The notes: generated by a model not told the origin, from the sequence alone. Numbered from the stretch's first letter, positions 1 through 5,152 are shown. The stretch is 6,481 nucleotides of DNA from a bacterium (GCA_020352595.1 CP070682.1:1661830-1668310); one strand, 5' to 3'. A program made the numbers and translations.

Positions 1-140
1 CGCTCGAAAAGAGCGTCGGTGGCGGAGGCAAAACCAACAAGGGGGCTGTCAAAATAGCGCCTCCCCTCCTCGTCCCGGTTCCCGGCACCGGTCAGCACGA
101 AGCTCTGGATCTCCATCACGATCTTTTCCCGGATGTCCAT
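1..140 (-). CDS. Partial gene, probable QueG-like 4Fe-4S protein (N-terminus only)
   Basis: The gene runs off the left edge, so only 46 complete codons are visible. The minus-strand start is the ATG at 140-138, preceded by a purine-rich GGGAGGG about four bases upstream, a good ribosome binding site. The visible protein begins MDIREKIVMEIQSFV and later reads SPLVGFASATDALF. From memory, a phrase of the form PLVGFA-A-D-LF near the N-terminus is typical of proteins related to epoxyqueuosine reductase (QueG-like, 4Fe-4S double-cluster) in anaerobic bacteria. The cysteines that would prove this lie outside the window, so the family call is tentative while the reading frame is well supported. It is transcribed divergently from the receiver-PilZ gene at 587 and shares the AT-rich intergenic region with it. 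Confidence 0.55.
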   Translation of the reverse strand, partial: MDIREKIVMEIQSFVLTGAGNRDEEGRRYFDSPLVGFASATDALFE

Positions 141-359
141 GGACCCTCCCGGTCCGGCTGTGCGGCCTTCCCGATTTTCCTATACTTTACGTGGGCCGGC
201 AAGGCCAGCGAGCGGTCCCTTGCGCCGGGAGTGCCATATGGGACCTGTGCACGCCCCCGCTCCATGCCCGAAACAGCCCCCCGGGACTGAACAACTACCC
301 TTTTTTCGCATAAACCGACAGCAACAACATATGTGTAATTTATATAATAATTAACATTA

Positions 360-388
360 TTAACATGACGCGCCCTGTCGGGTATAAT
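360..388 (+). promoter_or_regulatory. Sigma70-type promoter for the receiver-PilZ gene
   Basis: TTAACA at 360-365 matches the -35 consensus at five of six positions. The exact -10 consensus TATAAT follows at 383-388 after an optimal 17 bp spacer. This predicts a transcription start near 395 and a leader of about 190 nt before the ATG at 587. A second TTAACAT copy lies at 351-357, nine bases upstream of the first. A further TATAAT at 343-348 has no matching -35 box. The promoter is read directly from the sequence; its activity is inferred. Confidence 0.7.
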
Positions 389-406
389 TACAAGTTTGTA
401 ATTATA
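383..406. promoter_or_regulatory. Perfect 11+11 bp inverted repeat over the -10 and start site, probable operator
   Basis: TATAATTACAA at 383-393 and its exact reverse complement TTGTAATTATA at 396-406 are separated by GT. The left arm contains the -10 box, and the repeat covers the predicted start site. A dimeric regulator bound here would block RNA polymerase, so a repressor operator is the natural reading. The G/C flanks end the symmetry sharply on both sides. The regulator is not encoded in the window, because the receiver-PilZ protein has no DNA-binding domain. I do not recognise the half-site well enough to name a family. A terminator is unlikely, since the stem would be nearly all A-T and there is no free U-run after it. 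Confidence 0.6.
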
Positions 407-408
407 GG

Positions 409-426
409 GCCCGGCCCTGTCCGGGC
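409..426 (+). other. GC-rich hairpin in the 5' leader
   Basis: GCCCGG at 409-414 pairs with CCGGGC at 421-426 around a six-base loop CCCTGT. It lies directly after the AT-rich inverted repeat, roughly 15-30 nt into the predicted transcript. No U-run follows, so it is not a standard terminator. It may stabilise the 5' end of the message or be part of a larger leader structure. Confidence 0.4.
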
Positions 427-476
427 GGTTGCGATTTATGTCAGCGATTTCAATGTGTTAAGGCTCAAGGGCGGGT

Positions 477-506
477 CTGGAAATACGGCCTGGTATTTGC
501 ATCCAG
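477..506 (+). other. Second leader hairpin
   Basis: AAATAC at 481-486 pairs with GTATTT at 493-498 around a six-base loop. CTGG at 477-480 can pair with CCAG at 503-506, leaving GCAT (499-502) bulged. An isolated, strong AGGAGGTG follows at 515-522, with no good start codon in the 587 frame close to it. I know of no riboswitch class matching this arrangement, so a function is not assigned. Confidence 0.3.
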
Positions 507-586
507 CGTCAGGCAGGAGGTGACGGCGCCCACGTGCGTGTGTTTCCCGGCTTTGGACATGCTGCGAGGGCGTCGAAAGGGAACCC

Positions 587-1285
587 ATGGGCAGAAAGCG
601 GATCCTCATCGTTGACGACAACGAATTCTTTCTCCGGCAGCAGACCACCTATCTGCAGCGGAGCAGTTTCGACATCTCCAGCGCCGTGACGGGGAAAGAG
701 GCCCTCCGGAAGGCACGGAAGCTGCTGCCGGACCTCATCCTCCTGGATCAGATCCTCCCCGACAAGAGCGGACAGGACGTCTGCCGGGAACTGAAGAAGG
801 ATCCCGTAACCGCTTCCATGCCCATCATCATAGTCAGTTCAGGCGACAGGGAGACGTCCAGGGCCAGGACCGCCGAGGCAGGCTGTGACGGACTCATATT
901 CAAACCCATCCGCAGGGACCTTCTGGTGACCATGGTTGAGGAGCTGCTGGGTGTAGCCACGCGACGGTGGAGCAGGGCTGCCGTGTCCCTGCCCTGCACG
1001 GTGCGCAATGGCGAGGAGCAGGTCACATCTACGCTGTACTCGCTGAGCGGAGGGGGCGTCTTCGTGGCATTGGAAGGATCGCCCATGCCGGGGGACATCC
1101 TCGGGCTCGTCTTTCGTCTGCCGGGGGATGGAGAGGTTCTGTCTGTGCGTTCGGCTGCGGTGGTGTGGAGGGGCAGGTACATGGAGATGGGACCCGAGGG
1201 AGTGGGCCTGAGGTTCCTCACCATCGATGCGGCTGACCAGGAGCGCATCGATACCTACGTCCTGTCCCTATCCGATCGCCCCTGA
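587..1285 (+). CDS. Response regulator: receiver domain fused to PilZ domain
   Basis: This 232-residue protein joins a phosphorylation switch to a probable cyclic-di-GMP binding output. Residues 1-123 are a complete receiver domain: acidic pair D10-D11, phospho-acceptor D54 in LILLDQILPDKSG, S84 in the switch position and the conserved K106 in FKP. Residues 124-227 resemble PilZ. The first motif RxxxR is intact (R126 to R130), but the second, normally D/N-x-S-x-x-G, reads S152-L-S-G-G-G157, so the acidic or amide residue is replaced by serine. Nucleotide binding may be weakened or changed. There is no DNA-binding domain, so it presumably acts by protein contact, for example on motility, polysaccharide or secretion machinery. 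The ATG at 587 follows an AAAGGG purine tract with normal spacing. No histidine kinase is adjacent; the partner must be encoded elsewhere. Confidence 0.88.
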   Translation: MGRKRILIVDDNEFFLRQQTTYLQRSSFDISSAVTGKEALRKARKLLPDLILLDQILPDKSGQDVCRELKKDPVTASMPIIIVSSGDRETSRARTAEAGCDGLIFKPIRRDLLVTMVEELLGVATRRWSRAAVSLPCTVRNGEEQVTSTLYSLSGGGVFVALEGSPMPGDILGLVFRLPGDGEVLSVRSAAVVWRGRYMEMGPEGVGLRFLTIDAADQERIDTYVLSLSDRP

Positions 1286-1402
1286 ATACGCCACCCGGAC
1301 CCGTGGGACGGCCCGTGGTCCTGCAGGGCAGGAGCGAGGGACCGGGTCCATGGGTTCTTGCCGGCTCCTCCCACATCCGGCCGACGCCGATGTATAAGGT
1401 GG

Positions 1403-1438
1403 TGGAAGAACCAACCAAAAACCATTACAATCTGCGCC
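1403..1438 (+). promoter_or_regulatory. Possible promoter directly in front of the DUF6599-like gene
   Basis: TACAAT at 1426-1431 (five of six matches to the -10 consensus) ends seven bases before the ATG at 1439, which would place the transcript start at or next to the start codon. The -35 partner, TGGAAG at 1403-1408, is poor. No Shine-Dalgarno sequence lies in the twenty bases before the ATG. A second -10-like element, TATAAG, is at 1393-1398. The site is weak and may be coincidental. Confidence 0.25.
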
Positions 1439-2245
1439 ATGAAAGCCCTTCCAGCAGCGGCCCTCCTCCTGGCGCTCCTGCTTCCCCAAAACGCGCCCGC
1501 CCAGGCGCAGGCAAACCTTCCCGGGGCCTTCGGGGAAGCCCCCGGCTACCGGTTGACCGGGAGCCCCGGGGTGTGGACGCCGGAGACCATGTTCGAGCAC
1601 ATCAACGGCGAGGCCGAACTGCTCAAGCGGTACGGGGCGCTGTCCCTGACCTACGCTCTCTACGAGAGCGCAGACGGCAGCTCTGTGTCCGTGGACCTCC
1701 TGGACATGGGTGCGAGCGTCAACGCCTTCGGGCTGTTCAGGCTCTACGCCGGGTGCGAGGGCGAGGAATACCTGGAGTCGGGCGCCACGGTGCTGGCCGG
1801 AGATTTCACCTTCTATGCCATGAGGGGCAGACACTTCCTGCGGGTTGACGCGCAGAGGGCGGACGGGGGCGAGGCCCGGCCCCTCGTCGACGCCTTTCTT
1901 AGGGCGGCAGCCGGCAGCCTGGGGGCCCCGGAACCTCTGCCCAAGGCGGCCCAGGTGCTGCTGTCTCTGGCGCCTGCAAAGTGCGAGGTCGCCTACCATC
2001 CGGAGGATGTGGACTACGACATGAGGGCTGGCCCGGGATACACCTGGACCGGGCAGGACGGGTCCCGTTATTTCCTGAGGATCATGGACTCGGCCGAGGA
2101 GGCCGAGCTGTTCGCCCCTGTGCTCAGGGACCGCGGCGCTCCCACCGTCCTGGTCTGGGGCAACGGCATCGCCTGGCCCCGGGAGCGTTTGCCGGGCTCG
2201 TCGGCCTATCTGAAGAGGGTGCTCATGAAAACGGTGAAGTGGTGA
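1439..2245 (+). CDS. Secreted DUF6599-like protein
   Basis: The 268-residue product starts with a clear Sec-type signal peptide: K2, a leucine- and alanine-rich core at about residues 3-15, and an AQA-type cleavage site near residue 23 or 25. The mature part has phrases I associate with the uncharacterised DUF6599 family: MFEHINGEAELLKRYG, then a stretch on SVDLLDMGASVNAFGLFRLY, then a second half ending in PGSSAYLKRVLMKTVKW. No catalytic motif is visible. Two cysteines (in YAGCEGEEY and APAKCEVAY) could form a disulfide outside the cytoplasm. The frame is open upstream to a TTG at 1358, but the signal peptide makes ATG 1439 the better start, although it lacks a ribosome binding site. It ends 25 bases before the Tat-signal aldo/keto reductase, so the two are probably co-transcribed and act in the same compartment. 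The function is unknown. Confidence 0.72.
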   Translation: MKALPAAALLLALLLPQNAPAQAQANLPGAFGEAPGYRLTGSPGVWTPETMFEHINGEAELLKRYGALSLTYALYESADGSSVSVDLLDMGASVNAFGLFRLYAGCEGEEYLESGATVLAGDFTFYAMRGRHFLRVDAQRADGGEARPLVDAFLRAAAGSLGAPEPLPKAAQVLLSLAPAKCEVAYHPEDVDYDMRAGPGYTWTGQDGSRYFLRIMDSAEEAELFAPVLRDRGAPTVLVWGNGIAWPRERLPGSSAYLKRVLMKTVKW

Positions 2246-2270
2246 CGGAGGAACCTTTGGGGGCCTGAGT

Positions 2271-3380
2271 ATGGACCAGGATCGCCGCCAGTTCATCAGG
2301 AAAGCCGCCGCCTTCCTGGCGGCCTGGGCCGCGCCGGTCAGGCTTTGGGCAGCGGACCAGGCCCCCATGCCCGCAAGGACCCTCGGCAGGACGGGAGCCA
2401 GAGTCTCGGCCCTGGGTTACGGGGCCATGCAGTGCTCCGACCCGGACACCATCCGCCTCGGCCTGGAATCCGGCATCACCTACGTCGACACCGCCGACTG
2501 CTACATGGGGGGCCGCAACGAGAGGATCGTCGGCCGGGCCATGGACGGGATGAGGGAAAAGGTGTTCGTGGCCACCAAGGTCCACATCGGCAACGAGCCG
2601 CGCATGCGGTCCTCGGTGGAGAGGAGCCGCGCTTCCCTGGGTGTCCAGACCGTGGATCTCATGCAGATCCACGGGGTGTCCTCCCCCATCCAGGTCGGTG
2701 ACAAGGGAGTCCAGCGGATCATGGAGGCCATGAAGGGCGATGGCCTGTTCCGCTTTGCGGGCGTGACCACGCACTCCAACCAGGAGCAGGTGGTCAGGGC
2801 GGTGACGGGCGACGGCTACTACGACACCGTCCTCGTGGCGGTGAACTTCCGCTCCCCCGACTCCCTGTTCAGGGCCATCGAGGACGCGGCGCGAGCCGGT
2901 GTGGGCATCATCGCCATGAAGACCCAGAACGGGGGCTTCAGGGACCAGGGGCTTCCGGGTCTCAACCCCCACCAGGCGGCTCTGCGCCGGGTGCTGGAGA
3001 TGCCCGGTATCGCCACCGCGGTGCCCGGCATGCTGACACGGGACATGGTCCGGGAGAACGTCGCCGCGGTCACCGGCGCCGGAGGGCTCGCGGACACCCT
3101 GACGCTGGAACTCTACCGGGCGCAGCTGACGGGCAGGGCCTGCGCCTTCTGCTCGACGTGCCTGGAGCAGTGCCCGGAGGGAACGGGCGGCCTGGACGCT
3201 GTGCGCATCGCGACATACGGGCGAGGGTATGGGGACGGTCGCCTCGCCAGGGAGATGGCTGCTGAAGTGGCGGGGGCACTGAGGGCCTGTGCTGCTTGCC
3301 CGGGGTGTGTGGTCCGGTGCTCCCAGGGCATCAACATCGCCCTGGCGGCAAAGGAAGCCTTGGGGTTCCTGGACGGTTGA
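2271..3380 (+). CDS. Tat-exported aldo/keto reductase with two C-terminal four-cysteine [Fe-S] motifs
   Basis: This 369-residue protein begins with a twin-arginine signal, DRRQFIRKAAAF (R5-R6), followed by a hydrophobic stretch and an LWA-AD cleavage-like site near residue 28. This implies folded export with cofactor already in place. Residues 34-270 are an aldo/keto reductase barrel with the full catalytic tetrad: D73 and Y78 in YVDTADCYMGG, K103 in VFVATKV, and H134 in LMQIHG. The C-terminus carries two clusters of the form CxxCxxCxxxC: C291, C294, C297, C301 (last Cys followed by Pro, ferredoxin-like) and C340, C343, C346, C350. This fits the COG1453-type reductases with a ferredoxin-like tail. 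The substrate is unknown. Soluble NADPH is not normally available outside the cytoplasm, so electrons may move through the Fe-S clusters. GGGGG at 2259-2263 is a usable ribosome binding site. Confidence 0.88.
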   Translation: MDQDRRQFIRKAAAFLAAWAAPVRLWAADQAPMPARTLGRTGARVSALGYGAMQCSDPDTIRLGLESGITYVDTADCYMGGRNERIVGRAMDGMREKVFVATKVHIGNEPRMRSSVERSRASLGVQTVDLMQIHGVSSPIQVGDKGVQRIMEAMKGDGLFRFAGVTTHSNQEQVVRAVTGDGYYDTVLVAVNFRSPDSLFRAIEDAARAGVGIIAMKTQNGGFRDQGLPGLNPHQAALRRVLEMPGIATAVPGMLTRDMVRENVAAVTGAGGLADTLTLELYRAQLTGRACAFCSTCLEQCPEGTGGLDAVRIATYGRGYGDGRLAREMAAEVAGALRACAACPGCVVRCSQGINIALAAKEALGFLDG

Positions 3381-3397
3381 GGACGGCGGGCGTTCAG

Positions 3398-3410
3398 GCG
3401 GCCCTGCCGC
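3398..3410. terminator. Small hairpin between convergent genes
   Basis: GCGGC at 3398-3402 pairs with GCCGC at 3406-3410 around CCT. It sits in the 37-base gap between the ends of the convergent reductase and cupin genes, where a bidirectional terminator would be expected. The stem is short and no T-run follows on either strand, so this is a weak candidate. Confidence 0.22.
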
Positions 3411-3417
3411 GCAGCTG

Positions 3418-3756
3418 TCAGAGGAGGCGGCTGGGCTCCGTCTGCCGGGGCACCTTCACCACCAGGATGCGCAGGGTCGCTCCGCTCTCGTTGTACCAGC
3501 AGTGGGGCACGCGGGCCGGGCTGTCGATGAGGGTGTCCGCACCCACCTCACGCCTCTCCTCCCCGATCTCAACAATGCCTGTACCCTGGAGGACGAAGAA
3601 GATGACGTCCACCGGCGTGGCGTGCTTCCTCAGCCGCTCGCCCGGCTGGAGGGTAATGACCACCGCCTGGGCGTGCTCCGTGTCGTAGAGCTTCCTGGCG
3701 TCCACCCCGTGGGGGTTGGGGAACACGGCCGTGTCCGACACCGTGATGATCCTCAT
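3418..3756 (-). CDS. Small single-domain cupin protein
   Basis: The 112-residue product is a one-domain beta-barrel cupin. Motif 1 is PGERLRKHATPVDVIFFVLQGTG: it keeps H45 but has T47 and D50 where classical cupins have the second histidine and glutamate, a variant I associate with small COG1917-type proteins. Motif 2 is PHCWYN, with H85 and N89. A metal could still be bound by H45, H85 and D50, but this is unproven, and a sensor or ligand-binding role is as likely as catalysis. The ATG at 3756-3754 overlaps the hemerythrin stop in an ATGA junction, which indicates translational coupling. A GGGGGC element also lies upstream. It is the last gene of the four-gene minus-strand operon. Confidence 0.85.
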   Translation of the reverse strand: MRIITVSDTAVFPNPHGVDARKLYDTEHAQAVVITLQPGERLRKHATPVDVIFFVLQGTGIVEIGEERREVGADTLIDSPARVPHCWYNESGATLRILVVKVPRQTEPSRLL

Positions 3757-4319
3757 GGGCGCGCCCCCGTCTCCCGCGATTCGTAGCGCTCGACCATCCG
3801 CCTGTAGCGATGGGTGAAGTCGGAGGGTACCGATGCCTCGGCCTCGCCGTAGGCTTTCAGCATGGCGGGCCTCACGTGCTCGGGAAGGGTCCGCTCCGCG
3901 AGGGGGTACAGGATGTTGTCCTCCTTGTCGATGTGGTCCCTGAGCAGCGCCGCGTATCCCCTGGCGTTCCGGATGATCTCCGCCTCCTGCCCCGTCTCGC
4001 CGGCCAGGGCCCTGGTGGCCGCCTCCTCCATGCCCCGGACGAAGGCCCGACCCTGGTCGTGGGCCATGTGCATGGCCGCCACCGGGGAACTCTTCTCCGG
4101 CATGCCGTTGGCGACGAGGGCGGTAAACAGCGTGTCCTCCTCCTTGGCGTGGTGGAAGCGGTCGGCGTAGTGCCGGATGAAATCCACGGCGTCCAGGAAG
4201 AACTGCCAGTCCGAGAAGAGTCCCTGCTCCGTGAGGTCGCTGTTCCTCTCCACCAGGGAAACCATGCGCAGGATCAGTTTGTGCTCCTGCACCATCACAT
4301 TGGTCACGTCCTTTTTCAT
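3753..4319 (-). CDS. Hemerythrin-domain protein, probable di-iron
   Basis: The 188-residue protein is a four-helix hemerythrin-like domain. Candidate iron ligands occur in the expected order: H13 (VQEHKLI), H50, H57 with E61 (HHAKEED), H84 or H87 (HMAHDQG), and H129 with E133 in RDHIDKEDNILYPLA. Family members bind oxygen or nitric oxide, or donate iron for cluster repair, as YtfE/ScdA-type proteins do. This one lacks the ScdA N-terminal domain. The frame is open far upstream of the true start, but ATG 4319 is preceded by GGAGG eight bases before it and begins MKKDVTNVMVQEHK, typical of the family, so the longer frame is rejected. It starts two bases after the stop of the preceding gene and overlaps the cupin start by four bases, so it is firmly within the operon. 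Confidence 0.88.
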   Translation of the reverse strand: MKKDVTNVMVQEHKLILRMVSLVERNSDLTEQGLFSDWQFFLDAVDFIRHYADRFHHAKEEDTLFTALVANGMPEKSSPVAAMHMAHDQGRAFVRGMEEAATRALAGETGQEAEIIRNARGYAALLRDHIDKEDNILYPLAERTLPEHVRPAMLKAYGEAEASVPSDFTHRYRRMVERYESRETGARP

Positions 4320-4321
4320 GC

Positions 4322-4777
4322 TCAGTTCCTCCGCTCCCCGTCCACGCCCACGATGACGGTCTCGAGGGGGATGTCCTTGCCCGAGGCGGCTATGGCCTGC
4401 TGGACCACCACCGCCAGCCCGCGGCAGCAGGGCACCTCCATGATGGGCACCGTCACCGAACGGATGTCGTTTTCCTCCAGCATGGCGGTGAGTTTCCCGA
4501 CATAGGGGCCGCAGTCGTCCAGCTTGGGGCAGGCCTGGACCAGCACCCGCCCCCTGATGAAGTCGCGGTGAAAGTCCGCGTAGGCCATGGGCACGCAGTC
4601 GGCCACCACCAGCAGGTCGGCGTCCTGAAGCCAGGGAGCCGTGGGCGGCACCAGAGTCAGCTGGGTGGGCCACTGGCGCAGTTCGGACCTGAGGTTTCCG
4701 GTCTTCGGCTGGTCGGTTTCGGGTCGGTTGATGGTCCTGACGTGGGACCCGGGACATCCGCAGGCGAGATCTTTCAT
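4322..4777 (-). CDS. CGCPGS cysteine protein, ferredoxin-associated family without cluster domain
   Basis: The 151-residue soluble protein opens MKDLACGCPGSHV. It continues with SELRQWPTQLTLVPP, a hydrophobic strand ending ADLLVVADCVPMAYADFHRDF, then ACPKLDDC and VPCCRG. Cysteines are at 6, 8, 61, 83, 89, 117 and 118, most in conserved-looking motifs. From memory, the same domain occurs in anaerobes as the C-terminal part of proteins annotated as 4Fe-4S ferredoxins; here the usual ferredoxin CxxCxxCxxxCP motifs are absent. Binding of a cluster or other metal through the cysteines is plausible but not shown. The start ATG 4777-4775 has an AAGGAG seven bases upstream. The gene lies 27 bases after the DUF1858-like gene and two bases before the hemerythrin gene. 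Confidence 0.75.
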   Translation of the reverse strand: MKDLACGCPGSHVRTINRPETDQPKTGNLRSELRQWPTQLTLVPPTAPWLQDADLLVVADCVPMAYADFHRDFIRGRVLVQACPKLDDCGPYVGKLTAMLEENDIRSVTVPIMEVPCCRGLAVVVQQAIAASGKDIPLETVIVGVDGERRN

Positions 4778-4804
4778 GGTCGGTCTCCTTGTCTTGAAAG
4801 GGGC

Positions 4805-5020
4805 TCACGACTCTTTCAGGTAGTCGTTGATCTGTTTCTCGATGCGCTCTTCGATCTCCTCGCCCAGGGCGTGGATAGCCACGACGTCCTTGAGCAGGCA
4901 GATCCCCACGCCGCAGTCGACGCAGCCGATGTCGAAGTCGTTGAGGATCTCCCCGATGCGGGGGTGGCTCTTGACCACGTCCTGGATCGCCACTTCACCG
5001 AGATTATTGGAAAGATGCAT
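4805..5020 (-). CDS. DUF1858-like small cysteine protein
   Basis: The 71-residue product has the helical layout of DUF1858: a segment on EVAIQDVVKSHPRIGEILNDF, then DIGCVDCGVGICLLKDVVAIH, then an acidic C-terminal helix. C33, C36 and C41 could bind metal or a cluster or act as redox thiols. The fold region resembles the ScdA_N domain, which in ScdA/YtfE proteins sits in front of a hemerythrin domain; here the hemerythrin is a separate gene two positions downstream. The start ATG 5020-5018 follows a strong GGAGGT with six-base spacing. It is the first gene of the operon, directly behind a promoter with a CRP/FNR-type box. The biochemical role is not known. Confidence 0.8.
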   Translation of the reverse strand: MHLSNNLGEVAIQDVVKSHPRIGEILNDFDIGCVDCGVGICLLKDVVAIHALGEEIEERIEKQINDYLKES

Positions 5021-5037
5021 GGTCTACCTCCATTTCC

Positions 5038-5050
5038 TGCCAGAAGTCTA
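5038..5050 (-). promoter_or_regulatory. -10 box and predicted start of the DUF1858-hemerythrin-cupin operon
   Basis: On the minus strand TAGACT at 5050-5045 matches four of six -10 positions, and it predicts transcription from about 5038, leaving a leader of about 18 nt with the GGAGGT ribosome binding site. No -35 consensus is present, as expected for a promoter that depends on an activator bound in that position. The placement is supported mainly by its exact spacing from the box at 5073-5086. Confidence 0.5.
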
Positions 5051-5072
5051 GCCGGGGCGGCCGGAAGGGGAC

Positions 5073-5086
5073 ATGACGCAGGTCAA
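5073..5086 (-). promoter_or_regulatory. CRP/FNR-type operator at -41.5
   Basis: The minus strand reads TTGAC-CTGC-GTCAT, an inverted repeat matching TTGAC-N4-GTCAA at nine of ten positions and the FNR consensus TTGAT-N4-ATCAA at seven. Its centre, between 5079 and 5080, is 41.5 bp upstream of the start predicted from the -10 box, with 22 bp between box and -10 hexamer. That is the class II activation geometry known for FNR and CRP. From memory, TTGAC-type half-sites are used by CRP/FNR relatives such as HcpR in anaerobes. The regulator is not encoded here. Confidence 0.6.
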
Positions 5087-5152
5087 AAAGAGGAGGAAAA
5101 GGACAAGAGACAGGGCAGAAGAAAGGGGGAAGAAGCAAGGGGGGACAGGGGG
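5085..5152. other. 68-base polypurine tract, possible Rho-dependent termination zone for the transporter
   Basis: The plus strand has only five pyrimidines in 68 bases, all C (5104, 5111, 5116, 5136, 5146), and no T. Transcribed from the transporter on the minus strand it would be a C/U-rich, G-poor RNA starting directly after the stop codon, which is the composition of a Rho loading site. No hairpin with a U-run is visible. It lies just upstream of the operon's CRP/FNR-type box. Confidence 0.4.

Larger units (their letters stand above)
141..586. other. Divergent intergenic region, AT-rich centre, no gene seen
   Basis: This 446-base stretch separates two divergent genes. Its ends are GC-rich like the rest of the window, but about 300-406 is strikingly AT-rich. 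That part holds a promoter, a perfect inverted repeat and two copies of TTAACAT, and it is followed by a leader with two hairpins (separate entries). An open frame at 133-354 crosses part of it, but its proline- and arginine-rich translation has no recognisable domain and runs antisense over the start of the leftmost gene, so I do not call it. No convincing promoter for the leftmost gene was found. A TATAGG at 184-179 on the minus strand could be a -10 box but has no good -35 partner. Confidence 0.7.

Noticed and set aside
133..354. Plus-strand 73-codon open frame
   Set aside because: It overlaps the start of the leftmost gene antisense, has no domain and ends in the AT-rich promoter region.
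438..461. Seven-codon open frame (ATG to TAA) in the leader
   Set aside because: There is no ribosome binding site and no link to the hairpins, so it is too short to support without conservation.
395..586. GEMM-type cyclic-di-GMP riboswitch before the PilZ gene
   Set aside because: The conserved core segments I would expect, including a GGACGCAAAGCC-like element, are absent.
1268..2368. Long minus-strand open frame of 366 codons
   Set aside because: It lies antisense to the signal-peptide DUF6599-like gene and the start of the reductase. The translation is rich in Pro, Gly, Arg and His with no domain, as expected of a shadow frame in GC-rich DNA.
4320..4808. N-terminal extension of the hemerythrin frame up to 351 residues
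   Set aside because: The extension overlaps the CGCPGS gene out of frame and encodes no domain. ATG 4319 has its own GGAGG and gives a normal hemerythrin N-terminus.
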